From Devosia sp. (GTDB lineage: Bacteria > Pseudomonadota > Alphaproteobacteria > Rhizobiales > Devosiaceae): a stretch of DNA of 8,351 nt. Below the pieces are notes generated by a model. That model was given only the letters and a program-made list of their open reading frames with translations, was not told the DNA's origin and searched no databases. Of this stretch, positions 1 to 6,088 are shown one piece after another. How positions within the stretch are numbered: position 1 is the stretch's first letter; every line of letters starts with the position of its first letter. A program made the translations under genes and the position numbers. The stretch is from contig JAEUMC010000041.1 of NCBI GenBank assembly GCA_016793415.1, positions 1-8,351 of the forward strand, in the 5' to 3' direction.

Positions 1-229
1 CGGCGAGTTTTTTCATGCTGACTTCACTGTCCGACGGCACGACAACGCAGACCGGTTTGCCATCGACTTCGGCCATCAGGGTCTTGAACACCTGCTCGGG
101 CGCCTTGCCCAGCGCTTCGGCCGCCTGCAGCCCGATGCGTGGCGCATCGGGGTCGTAGTCATAGGGAAAATGCGTGAAGCCGATGCCGGCCTTGGTCAGC
201 GCGAGAGTGGCTGCGGTGGTCTTGGACAT
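1..229 (-). CDS. ybaK: YbaK/EbsC-type Cys-tRNA(Pro) deacylase, N-terminal part (runs off the left edge)
   Basis: The first 76 codons are present; the rest lies beyond the window edge. The protein begins MSKTTAATLALTKAGIGFTH and continues with the family pattern of a small alpha/beta aminoacyl-tRNA editing domain: a region GLQAAEALGKAPEQVFKTL (residues 33-51), then two strands (LMAEVDGKPVCVVVPSDSEV) and the start of the next helix (SMKKLA). Lys49 in the FKTL motif matches the conserved lysine of YbaK proteins. The family hydrolyses Cys-tRNA(Pro) mischarged by prolyl-tRNA synthetase, in the cytosol. ATG at 229 was chosen because the homology begins right after it, although no good Shine-Dalgarno sequence precedes it. 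It starts 39 bases after the marR stop on the same strand, so it may be co-transcribed with marR. The family call is firm; substrate specificity is inferred from the family. Confidence 0.88.
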   Translation of the reverse strand, partial: MSKTTAATLALTKAGIGFTHFPYDYDPDAPRIGLQAAEALGKAPEQVFKTLMAEVDGKPVCVVVPSDSEVSMKKLA

Positions 230-268
230 GGAGAAGGGTTACGGCGACGCGGGCCGCACGTCCAGCCG

Positions 269-925
269 CTACTTGGCGTCGGCGACTTCCCTGGGCGCCG
301 GCTCTGCTTCGTCGAGCAGGCGACGAATGTTCTCGGCCGAACGCGCCACGCCGTTTTCGTCGGTCGCCCAGTTGGAGAAGCGCTCGAACAGTGCCGCGAA
401 CACCATCAGCTCGTGCTCGTTCCACTGCGCCAGCGCCCGGGTGAAGATCTGCACCTTGTTGCGCCGGACCGCCTCGACGAAATTGCCGCCCTTCCTGGTC
501 AACTCGAGGCAGATCCGCCGCGCATCCTGTTGTGAGGCGACGCGCCGCACATAGCCGCGCTCCACCAGATCGGAGGTCACGCGGCTGGCGCGCGAGGGAT
601 CGATGCCCAGCCGCTCGGCGACCAGCCCTACCGTCACCTCGGTGATTTCCTCGCCCTTATGCGCAATGGCGCTGATCGCATCGAGATGGCTGACATCGAG
701 GCTGGGGTCCATCTGGGCCATCACCTGCCGGCCGAAATCGCGACGCTGGATGGAGCGGCGGACCTTGTGCATCACCGCATCGATGGCGGCGACTGCCTCT
801 GCTGCATTGGGCGACAACCCGGCCTGCTCCGCCAGTTCGACCATCTCGCGATCGCCGCGCGTCTGGCAGATGGTGGGAAGGTCGGGAAAGGGTGCGCGGC
901 TGCCGCCGCTCTTGCTGCTGCTCAT
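269..925 (-). CDS. MarR-family transcriptional regulator, probable repressor of the divergent exporter
   Basis: The predicted protein has 218 residues from the ATG at 925. A winged helix-turn-helix spans about residues 79-150: helix LDAISAIAHK, then VGLVAERLGIDPSRASRVTSDLVERGYVRRV containing the recognition helix (about 109-123), then the wing with the conserved DARR (134-137) before ICLELTRKG. Flanking helices (about 43-70 and 152-185) would form the dimerisation domain. The N-terminal 25 residues are polar and non-conserved in appearance. An in-frame TTG at 961 would extend the protein by 12 residues, but it lies upstream of the transcription start predicted from the TATAAT at 966-961, so ATG 925 is preferred; neither start has a clear Shine-Dalgarno. 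The gene is divergent from a DHA2 exporter, the classical MarR arrangement in which ligand binding relieves repression of an efflux pump. The ligand cannot be told from sequence. Confidence 0.9.
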   Translation of the reverse strand: MSSSKSGGSRAPFPDLPTICQTRGDREMVELAEQAGLSPNAAEAVAAIDAVMHKVRRSIQRRDFGRQVMAQMDPSLDVSHLDAISAIAHKGEEITEVTVGLVAERLGIDPSRASRVTSDLVERGYVRRVASQQDARRICLELTRKGGNFVEAVRRNKVQIFTRALAQWNEHELMVFAALFERFSNWATDENGVARSAENIRRLLDEAEPAPREVADAK

Positions 926-958
926 GGGAGTCGCGGTAGCATGAATGCATGCCTCGGT

Positions 959-985
959 CAATTATATGCGCATGTCATATAATTG
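959..985. promoter_or_regulatory. Probable MarR operator: perfect inverted repeat in the divergent promoter region
   Basis: CAATTATATG at 959-968 and CATATAATTG at 976-985 are exact reverse complements separated by 7 bases. The AT-rich repeat stands out in GC-rich DNA. It covers the predicted marR -10 box (TATAAT, 966-961 on the minus strand) and ends 3 bases before the exporter -35 (TTGACA, 989-994). A dimeric MarR protein bound here could repress both genes. That role is inferred from position and family habit. Confidence 0.72.
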
Positions 986-989
986 TCGT
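961..989 (-). promoter_or_regulatory. Predicted marR promoter
   Basis: On the minus strand a perfect -10 hexamer TATAAT (966-961) follows, after 17 bases, a partial -35 hexamer ACGACA (989-984). Transcription would start near 954, giving a leader of about 30 bases before ATG 925. The box lies inside the inverted repeat, consistent with autoregulation. Confidence 0.5.
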
Positions 990-1017
990 TGACATACATT
1001 TGTTCGAGGCACATAAC
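989..1017 (+). promoter_or_regulatory. Predicted promoter of the DHA2 exporter gene
   Basis: A consensus -35 TTGACA (989-994) is separated by 17 bases from CATAAC (1012-1017), a 4/6 match to the -10 consensus. The start point would be near 1024. The -35 lies directly beside the probable MarR operator. Confidence 0.55.
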
Positions 1018-1032
1018 CCCGCTCCGAGTTTC

Positions 1033-1037
1033 GGAGG
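1033..1037 (+). promoter_or_regulatory. Ribosome binding site of the exporter gene
   Basis: GGAGG lies 6 bases before the ATG at 1044 and fixes that codon as the start. Confidence 0.75.
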
Positions 1038-1043
1038 CATTTC

Positions 1044-2579
1044 ATGACTGTTGACTCATCCCCCATTTCCGGCGCCGCGCCGGTCGTCGAGGCGCCCTCG
1101 CGTCCCGACCGCGCGACGCTGCTGGTCTATTTCGGCGCCCTGATCGCCATGTTCATGGCGACGCTCGACATGCAGATCGTCGTCACCGCGCTCCCCACCA
1201 TTGCCGGCGAGCTCGGCAATCTGCACCTGTTCGGCTGGGTGGGTTCGGCCTACCTGCTATCCACCGCCGCGGTGGCGCCGTTCTACGGCAAGCTCGGCGA
1301 CATGTACGGTCGCAAGAACGTGGTGATGACGGCGATCGTCTTATTCCTCATCGGCTCGGCCGCCTGTGGTCTCGCCTGGTCGATGGAATCGCTGATCGCT
1401 GCCCGCGTGTTGCAGGGCATTGGCGGAGGTGGGCTGATGGTCTCTGCCTTCGCCATGATCGGCGAGCTGTTCGGTCCGCGCGATCGCGCCAAGTACCAGG
1501 GCTACTCGTCGGCCGTGTTCGCGCTGAGCTCGATCCTCGGGCCGGTGGCAGGTGGTTACATCACCAGCCTGTTCGGCTGGCGTTGGGTTTTCCTCGTCAA
1601 CCTGCCGGTCGGTATCGTGGTCCTCGCGCTTATCTTCCTCGCCATGCGATCGAAGTTCGTCGAGAAGCGGCACAAGGTCGACTATCTTGGTGGCGTGCTG
1701 CTGGCCGTCGCAACCACCGCCATCGTCTACTGGGGCGACCACGTGATCGACCCGGCCGGCCCGGACCTACTTACCTTCGTCCTGCCGGTCATCGGTATTG
1801 TTGCAGCCATCTGGTTCGTCGTCACCGAGCGTCGCGCCGCCGAGCCGATCGTGCCGTTGCGGCTGTTCCGCAATCACACGATCACCATCGTAACGCTGGT
1901 CTCGCTGCTCGCAGGTATCGTAACGCTCGGCCAGTTCTTCTACTTCGCGCTCTACTTCCAGGTGATCACCGGGTTCGGCCCCGCCGAGGTCGGCTTCCTG
2001 TTCCTGCCCGCGTCGGCGACCTCGATGATCGTCTCGATGCTTGCCGGCCGGATCATTGCGGCCACCGGCCGCTACAAGTGGATGCCCGTGGCCGCAATGG
2101 CAGTCGGTGCGCTGCTGATGGTTGGCTACACCTTCGTCGACGCACACACGCCGGTCTGGATCATGGCGCTGCTGATGGCGGTGTTCGGCATCTCGATGGG
2201 CCTGCAATTTCAGGTGCTGATGGTTGCTATCCAAGCCGCGGCACCGCTGCAGGATATCGGCGCCGCCACCGGCCTCATCACCCAGGCGCGCACTATCGGT
2301 GCTTCGCTCGGGCTTGCCGTGAACGGCGCGGTGATGACCTGGGCGCTGACGCAGCAGAACGCGCAGTTGCCTGCCGACGTCGCGGCGGCGATACCAGGCG
2401 GCCTCACCGGCCTCAGCCCGCACATCGCAGCCGGTCTGCCGGATGCGGCGCGCGAGGTCGTTCTGAGCCACTACACCGCCGGCTTCAATACGCTGTTCCT
2501 GTTCCTTGCCGCGGTCTACGTGCTGGCGATGATCTTCACGATCATGCTGAAGGACGTACAGATCCCGAAGCGGGCCTGA
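1044..2579 (+). CDS. DHA2-family MFS drug exporter (EmrB/QacA type)
   Basis: The product is a 511-residue inner-membrane protein, the usual size for the 14-helix DHA2 drug:proton antiporters. Visible motifs in order: first transmembrane helix with LDMQIVVTALP (41-51; Asp42 is the motif D1 acid), motif A GKLGDMYGRKN (82-92), motif B RVLQGIGGGG (121-130), motif C GPVAGGYI (166-173), followed by WRWVFLVNLPVG (179-190). About 20 polar residues precede the first helix. The C-terminus is short and basic (LKDVQIPKRA), with no soluble domain. The family exports hydrophobic or cationic drugs using the proton gradient; the substrate here is unknown. It is divergent from the MarR gene, with which it shares a palindromic operator region, and is followed by a strong terminator, so it is probably a single-gene transcript. 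No membrane-fusion (EmrA-like) partner is present in the window. Confidence 0.95.
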   Translation: MTVDSSPISGAAPVVEAPSRPDRATLLVYFGALIAMFMATLDMQIVVTALPTIAGELGNLHLFGWVGSAYLLSTAAVAPFYGKLGDMYGRKNVVMTAIVLFLIGSAACGLAWSMESLIAARVLQGIGGGGLMVSAFAMIGELFGPRDRAKYQGYSSAVFALSSILGPVAGGYITSLFGWRWVFLVNLPVGIVVLALIFLAMRSKFVEKRHKVDYLGGVLLAVATTAIVYWGDHVIDPAGPDLLTFVLPVIGIVAAIWFVVTERRAAEPIVPLRLFRNHTITIVTLVSLLAGIVTLGQFFYFALYFQVITGFGPAEVGFLFLPASATSMIVSMLAGRIIAATGRYKWMPVAAMAVGALLMVGYTFVDAHTPVWIMALLMAVFGISMGLQFQVLMVAIQAAAPLQDIGAATGLITQARTIGASLGLAVNGAVMTWALTQQNAQLPADVAAAIPGGLTGLSPHIAAGLPDAAREVVLSHYTAGFNTLFLFLAAVYVLAMIFTIMLKDVQIPKRA

Positions 2580-2599
2580 CCGGAAGCCGCGCAAGCATC

Positions 2600-2623
2600 A
2601 GAGGGGCCGAGAGGCCCCTCTTT
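2600..2623 (+). terminator. Intrinsic terminator of the exporter gene
   Basis: A perfect 9-bp stem, AGAGGGGCC (2600-2608) with GGCCCCTCT (2613-2621), closes a GAGA tetraloop and runs into TTT. It lies 20 bases after the stop codon. The T-run is short but the stem is very stable. Confidence 0.82.
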
Positions 2624-2776
2624 CGCATAGGCTCCAGATTGACCGGTCAAAACGCCGGCGCCGGGCTGTCGAGCATGGCAGCGTGCAGGAGCTGTTCATT
2701 CGAGAATGGCTTGCGAGGATCGGACGGTGACGGTGCCGCTCGGCAATGATGTCCGGGCCGGCCGCTATGGACAGGC
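2624..2776. other. Non-coding stretch between the convergent exporter and merR genes
   Basis: No credible gene was found on either strand, and no tRNA could be folded by eye. It contains the 12-bp palindrome TTGACCGGTCAA (2639-2650) and GGCCGGCC (2756-2763). No T-rich terminator for merR is visible on the minus strand. Confidence 0.55.
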
Positions 2777-3292
2777 TCAGCCCTCGCGGGCGCGCTCCAG
2801 CAGGCGCTTGCAGTCGAGCAGTTCCCGCAGCACGTCGGATAGCTTGTCACGGTCGGCAGCGGTGAGGCCAGCTGGCTTCGGCTTGAAGCTCGGCAGCTTC
2901 AGGCGGGATGGCGCAGGCGGCGCATCGGTCATGTCGTCTTCGGGGATCACAGCCGACTCGGCGGTGAAGTCGTCGTCGGGCTCGGTATCAGCCGGCTGGT
3001 GCTCGAGCGCCTCGACCGGACGCCCCTCGCCGATGCCGATGACATAGCGGATGCCCTGGTCCTTCAGGATCCGCTGCACGCCTTTGATGGTGAAGCCCTG
3101 ATCGTAGAGCAGGTGCCGGATGCCCTTGAGCAGCAGCACGTCCTCGGGCCGATAGTAGCGCCGGCCGCCGCCACGCTTCAGCGGCTTGATGGTGGAGAAG
3201 CGCGTTTCCCAGAAGCGCAGCACGTGCTGCGGCAGATCGAGCTCGTCGGCTGCCTCGGATATGGTGCGAAACGCGTCTGGAGACTTGTCCAA
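2777..3292 (-). CDS. MerR-family regulator, C-terminal gene of the ihfA cluster (TTG start)
   Basis: The product is a 171-residue protein with an N-terminal MerR winged helix-turn-helix (about residues 9-75): [25 protein letters not shown], then the wing [21 protein letters not shown] and a helix [16 protein letters not shown]. Residues 90-145 are acidic, then proline-rich, and probably disordered; a final helix (about 146-170, [20 protein letters not shown]) could be a short coiled coil for dimerisation. No cluster of metal-binding cysteines is seen (only Cys161), so it is not a classical metal sensor. The start must be TTG 3292: an in-frame TGA sits at 3301-3299, and the next part of the conserved domain follows at once. 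The N-terminus [13 protein letters not shown] is characteristic of the alphaproteobacterial homologues that follow ihfA. Its target genes are unknown. Confidence 0.92.
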   Translation of the reverse strand: MDKSPDAFRTISEAADELDLPQHVLRFWETRFSTIKPLKRGGGRRYYRPEDVLLLKGIRHLLYDQGFTIKGVQRILKDQGIRYVIGIGEGRPVEALEHQPADTEPDDDFTAESAVIPEDDMTDAPPAPSRLKLPSFKPKPAGLTAADRDKLSDVLRELLDCKRLLERAREG

Positions 3293-3318
3293 AAGGACTC
3301 ACCCGCCCGGAAAGAGTC

Positions 3319-3630
3319 TTATTTTCCAGACCGGACCATAGATTTGTTGATCTTGGATTTCAACACGTTGCTGGGTTTGAACACCAGAACCTGCCGCGGC
3401 AGGATCGGAACTTCCTCGCCAGTCTTGGGATTGCGGCCGATGCGTTCATTCTTTGAGCGCACCTGGAACGAGCCGAAAGAGGAGAGTTTTACGTTGTGGC
3501 CTTCCACCAGTGCGTCGCCGATAAGGTCGAGCACTCGCTCCACCAGTTCAGCCGACTCGGTGCGGGACAACCCCACCGCTTCGTAGACCGCTTCCGCCAA
3601 GTCGGCTCGCGTGACCGTTCTCTGCGTCAT
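3319..3630 (-). CDS. ihfA: Integration host factor subunit alpha
   Basis: The product has 103 residues, the normal size of an HU/IHF-fold DNA-bending protein. The helical dimerisation part is at about residues 8-42 ([20 protein letters not shown]...), followed by the core strands [11 protein letters not shown] (48-58) and the DNA-binding arm with [13 protein letters not shown] (64-76). Pro68 in RNP is the residue that intercalates at the DNA kink. The C-terminal helix [10 protein letters not shown] matches IHF alpha rather than HU. It acts in the nucleoid as a heterodimer with IHF beta, which is not in this window. ATG 3630 is supported by GGAGGGG five bases upstream. The merR start lies 26 bases after its stop, so the two are probably co-transcribed. 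A 270-bp gap separates it from fabH, so it may also have its own promoter. Confidence 0.96.
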   Translation of the reverse strand: MTQRTVTRADLAEAVYEAVGLSRTESAELVERVLDLIGDALVEGHNVKLSSFGSFQVRSKNERIGRNPKTGEEVPILPRQVLVFKPSNVLKSKINKSMVRSGK

Positions 3631-3635
3631 ATGCG

Positions 3636-3642
3636 CCCCTCC
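3636..3642 (-). promoter_or_regulatory. Ribosome binding site of ihfA
   Basis: GGAGGGG on the minus strand (3642-3636) lies five bases before the ATG at 3630. It is the strongest Shine-Dalgarno in the minus-strand cluster, consistent with high expression of a nucleoid protein. Confidence 0.7.
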
Positions 3643-3703
3643 GTTTTTTGCCCAGCTGGATACAGGTGCCCGTCAGGCGCCCCCACCTACGGATTTGTCG
3701 CAA

Positions 3704-3732
3704 AGATTAACGCGCTGTCACGCCACTGGCAA
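3704..3732 (-). promoter_or_regulatory. Possible ihfA promoter
   Basis: On the minus strand TTGCCA (3732-3727) and TAATCT (3709-3704) are spaced by 17 bases, which would place transcription start near 3697 with a leader of about 65 bases. The -10 match is weak (3/6), so this is a candidate only. Confidence 0.3.
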
Positions 3733-3783
3733 TCTGACTTACTAATCAAAGGCATTGGGTCGGCAAACAGCCTCCCCGAGGTC

Positions 3784-3806
3784 CGCGAACGGCCTTCGCG
3801 AAGCGG
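3784..3806. repeat. Overlapping inverted repeats in the fabH-ihfA gap
   Basis: CGCGAA (3784-3789) can pair with TTCGCG (3795-3800). The latter is also part of the 10-bp palindrome CTTCGCGAAG (3794-3803). The two foldings are mutually exclusive. No T-run follows on either strand, so a terminator role is not clear. Confidence 0.4.
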
Positions 3807-3842
3807 CAAGCGTCCTCCCTGCGACAGGCGGGTGGCCGACAG

Positions 3843-3856
3843 CGCCGGGCCCGGCG
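3843..3856. repeat. GC-rich 14-bp perfect palindrome downstream of fabH
   Basis: CGCCGGGCCCGGCG reads the same on both strands and lies 44 bases after the fabH stop. It could help end or stabilise the fabH transcript, but there is no U-run after it and a perfect palindrome leaves no loop, so it is recorded as sequence structure only. Confidence 0.4.
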
Positions 3857-3900
3857 GTGCCTCGGCGCGCCGCTGCGTCTGATGACAGCGTGGTGTGCGC

Positions 3901-4869
3901 CTACCAGCGGATCAGCGAGGCGCCCCAGGTGAAGCCGCCGCCCATGGCTTCGATCATCACCAGGTCGCCGCGTTTGATCCGGCCGTCGGCAACGGCGGTA
4001 TGCAGCGCCAGCGGCACTGAAGCAGCGGACGTGTTGGCATGCCGGTCCACCGTCACCACCACCTTTTCGGGCGGCAGGCCGAGCTTCACGCCGGCACCGT
4101 CGATGATGCGCTTGTTGGCCTGATGCGGCACGAACCAGTCGAGATCGTCGATGGTATGGCCGGTATCCTCGAGCACCTTGTAGACCACGTCGGTGATCAT
4201 GCCGACGGCGTGCTTGAAGACTTCCTTGCCCTCCATGCGGATGTGGCCCATCGACTGGGTCGAGCTGGGGCCGCCATCGGTATAGAGCTTGTTCCAGTGG
4301 TGGCCGTCGGAGCGGAGCGAGGTGGCGAGCACGCCGCGTTCCTCGCCGGCCTTGCCCAGTTCCATCACCACCGCCCCTGCCCCGTCGCCGAACAGCACGC
4401 AGGTCGTGCGATCGTTCCAGTCGAGGATGCGCGAGGCGGTCTCGGCACCGATCACCAGGGCGCGTTTGGCGAGCCCGTTCTTGAGGTAGGAGTCGGCCGT
4501 GGCTACGGCATAGACGAAGCCGGAGCATACCGCCTGGATGTCGAAGGCGGCGCCATGGTGCATGCCGAGCTTCTGCTGCACCACCGCAGCCGTTGCCGGA
4601 AACGTCATATCCGGCGTGGTCGTGGCGACCAGGATCAGGTCGATGTCGTCGATGGTGAGGCCGGCGTTCTCGATCGCCTTGCGGCCGGCGGCGGCGGCGA
4701 GGTCGGAGGTGTTTTCGCCCTCGGCGGCGATGTAGCGCTGCTTGATGCCGGTACGCTGCTGGATCCACTCGTCCGACGTGTCGACGGTCTTGGCCAGCTC
4801 GTCATTGGTCACCACACGCGCCGGCAGGTAGGAGCCAACGCTGCGGATGATGGATTTCTTGTCGGTCAC
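3901..4869 (-). CDS. fabH: Beta-ketoacyl-ACP synthase III (FabH)
   Basis: The product has 322 residues from a GTG start at 4869, the normal FabH length. It condenses acetyl-CoA with malonyl-ACP to begin type II fatty-acid synthesis in the cytosol. The thiolase-fold catalytic triad is complete: Cys115 in [11 protein letters not shown], His249 in [11 protein letters not shown] and Asn279 in RHANTSAAS. Other family signatures are [12 protein letters not shown] (31-42), GDGAGAVV (161-168) and the C-terminal [13 protein letters not shown]. The frame is open far upstream, to about 5685, but that extension lies out of frame inside plsX and has no family similarity; GTG 4869 gives the expected N-terminus ([17 protein letters not shown]). 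The start overlaps the plsX stop as GTGA (4869-4866), indicating translational coupling. plsX and fabH form the conserved lipid-precursor pair. Confidence 0.96.
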   Translation of the reverse strand: MTDKKSIIRSVGSYLPARVVTNDELAKTVDTSDEWIQQRTGIKQRYIAAEGENTSDLAAAAGRKAIENAGLTIDDIDLILVATTTPDMTFPATAAVVQQKLGMHHGAAFDIQAVCSGFVYAVATADSYLKNGLAKRALVIGAETASRILDWNDRTTCVLFGDGAGAVVMELGKAGEERGVLATSLRSDGHHWNKLYTDGGPSSTQSMGHIRMEGKEVFKHAVGMITDVVYKVLEDTGHTIDDLDWFVPHQANKRIIDGAGVKLGLPPEKVVVTVDRHANTSAASVPLALHTAVADGRIKRGDLVMIEAMGGGFTWGASLIRW

Positions 4870-5948
4870 GCGGATTTCGCCTCGGTTTCGGGAGCGGGCG
4901 CCGCCTCGGTCGAGGGCGCCACGCTGAGGGTGGGGAAGCGGCGCATGCCTTCGCCGATCTTGTCCATGACGCGGCTGCGCGCCATTTCGTAGGCGAGGCT
5001 CAGCGCGCCCTTGAAACCGATCTCGTCGGTGCCGCCATGCGACTTGATAACGACGCCGTTGAGACCAAGGAACACGCCGCCATTGATGTTGCGCGGGTCG
5101 AGCTTGCGGCGGAGCGCCTGCAGGGCCTGGCCGGCAATCGCCGCGCCGAGCATCGAGATGATGTCGGCCTTCAGCGCGTTGCGGATATAGGCGCCGACCT
5201 GACGCGCCGTGCCTTCGGCAGTCTTCAGCGCGATATTGCCGGCAAAGCCTTCGGTGACCACAACGTCGACGGTGCCCTTGCCGATATCGTCGCCCTCGAC
5301 GAAGCCGTGATAGATGAAGCCCTCGCCGCTGGCCGATTGCAGGATGCGCGCGGCTTCCTTGACCTCGTCGTGGCCCTTCATCTCCTCGGTGCCGACATTG
5401 AGCAGCCCGACGGTGGGCAGTTCCTGGTCGAACAAGGCCCGCGCCAGGGCGGCGCCAAGGATCGAGAAATCGGTCAACTGCTTGGCGTCGCCGCCGACGG
5501 TGGCGCCGACGTCGAGCACGATGATGTCGGTGCGCAATGTCGGCCACAGTGCCGCGATCGCCGGACGGGAAATGCCTTCGATCGGACGGAGGCAGAAGGT
5601 CGCCATCGCCATCAGCGCACCGGTGTTGCCGCCGGAGATGGCGACATCGGCTTCGCCGTCCTTCACCGACTGGATCGCCGCCCACATCGAGGAGGTGCCG
5701 CGGCCCTTGCGCAGGGCCTGCGACGGCTTCTCCTCCATGGAGATGACCACCTCGGCATTGACGATCCGCGAGACCTTCTTGAGGTCGGGGAACTCGTCGA
5801 GCAGCGGTTGCAGGTCGGCTTCGCGGCCGTGGAAGATGAAGGTGGTGTTCTTGCGCTCGCGCCAGAACAGGCGCGCGCCTTCAACGGCCACGCGGGGCCC
5901 TTTGTCGCCGCCCATGGCGTCAACGGAGATACGGATAGAGTCGCTCAT
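4866..5948 (-). CDS. plsX: Phosphate acyltransferase PlsX
   Basis: The product has 360 residues, close to the usual 330-350 plus a short tail. PlsX converts acyl-ACP and phosphate into acyl-phosphate, the donor that PlsY uses to acylate glycerol-3-phosphate; it is a peripheral cytosolic enzyme at the membrane. Family landmarks: the N-terminal [12 protein letters not shown] (7-18), [10 protein letters not shown] (105-114), [14 protein letters not shown] (145-158), [12 protein letters not shown] (181-192), [29 protein letters not shown] (215-243) and [16 protein letters not shown] (290-305). Residues 343-360 are an Ala/Pro/Glu-rich tail probably outside the fold. ATG 5948 gives the conserved start; its Shine-Dalgarno is poor. 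The stop overlaps the fabH start by four bases. A 136-bp gap separates it from the DUF177 gene, and no rpmF gene lies between them. Confidence 0.96.
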   Translation of the reverse strand: MSDSIRISVDAMGGDKGPRVAVEGARLFWRERKNTTFIFHGREADLQPLLDEFPDLKKVSRIVNAEVVISMEEKPSQALRKGRGTSSMWAAIQSVKDGEADVAISGGNTGALMAMATFCLRPIEGISRPAIAALWPTLRTDIIVLDVGATVGGDAKQLTDFSILGAALARALFDQELPTVGLLNVGTEEMKGHDEVKEAARILQSASGEGFIYHGFVEGDDIGKGTVDVVVTEGFAGNIALKTAEGTARQVGAYIRNALKADIISMLGAAIAGQALQALRRKLDPRNINGGVFLGLNGVVIKSHGGTDEIGFKGALSLAYEMARSRVMDKIGEGMRRFPTLSVAPSTEAAPAPETEAKSA

Positions 5949-5963
5949 CGCCGCCCGGTCCAG

Positions 5964-5981
5964 CGTCCCCTGACGGGGACG
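5964..5981. repeat. Hairpin in the plsX leader
   Basis: CGTCCCC (5964-5970) and GGGGACG (5975-5981) form a perfect 7-bp stem with a TGAC loop, ending 15 bases before the plsX start codon. It is not followed by a T-run. It could affect translation or RNA stability; this is unproven. Confidence 0.5.
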
Positions 5982-5987
5982 GGTTTC

Positions 5988-6015
5988 AACATACTCAAAC
6001 GCTTACCCCAAGCAA
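5988..6015 (-). promoter_or_regulatory. Weak candidate promoter for plsX-fabH
   Basis: On the minus strand TTGCTT (6015-6010) and TATGTT (5993-5988) are 16 bases apart. The matches are 3/6 and 4/6. If used, the transcript would begin right at the leader hairpin. Position in an otherwise unexplained gap is the main support. Confidence 0.22.
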
Positions 6016-6040
6016 GATATCACCCGGATGTGGCGGGGTC

Positions 6041-6088
6041 CTAGAGCGCTTGACCGCTTCAATACCGCCGCAATGCGGAGCGCTCTAG
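6041..6088. repeat. 48-bp palindromic intergenic element overlapping the DUF177 stop codon
   Basis: CTAGAGCGCT (6041-6050) and AGCGCTCTAG (6079-6088) are exact reverse complements enclosing 28 bases. Inside, CCGC (6054-6057) and GCGG (6075-6078) can extend the stem after a three-base bulge. The arm ending in CTAG provides the DUF177 TAG stop (6087-6085). From memory, short palindromes with CTAGAGCG-type ends are dispersed between genes in Hyphomicrobiales genomes, so this is probably one copy of such a family; copy number cannot be seen here. It may also form an mRNA hairpin between DUF177 and plsX. Confidence 0.6.

Noticed and set aside
926..961. TTG at 961 as the marR start
   Set aside because: It lies within the operator/-10 region, upstream of the predicted transcription start, and adds a non-conserved segment.
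1583..2749. 388-codon plus-strand frame inside the exporter gene
   Set aside because: It is an out-of-frame, Arg-rich translation overlapping a complete DHA2 transporter with all family motifs, and it runs through the terminator.
2624..2776. tRNA gene downstream of merR, which I recall can occur at this position in related bacteria
   Set aside because: I searched both strands by eye for an acceptor stem, anticodon arm and T-loop pattern and found none.
4870..5685. Long open extension upstream of fabH giving a 594-residue frame
   Set aside because: This part lies in another frame inside plsX, is Arg/Gly/His-rich as GC-rich out-of-frame translations are, and precedes a clear FabH N-terminus at GTG 4869.
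5037..6044. 335-codon plus-strand open frame opposite plsX
   Set aside because: It is antisense to a well-supported gene, has no recognisable domain, and is explained by high GC at third codon positions.
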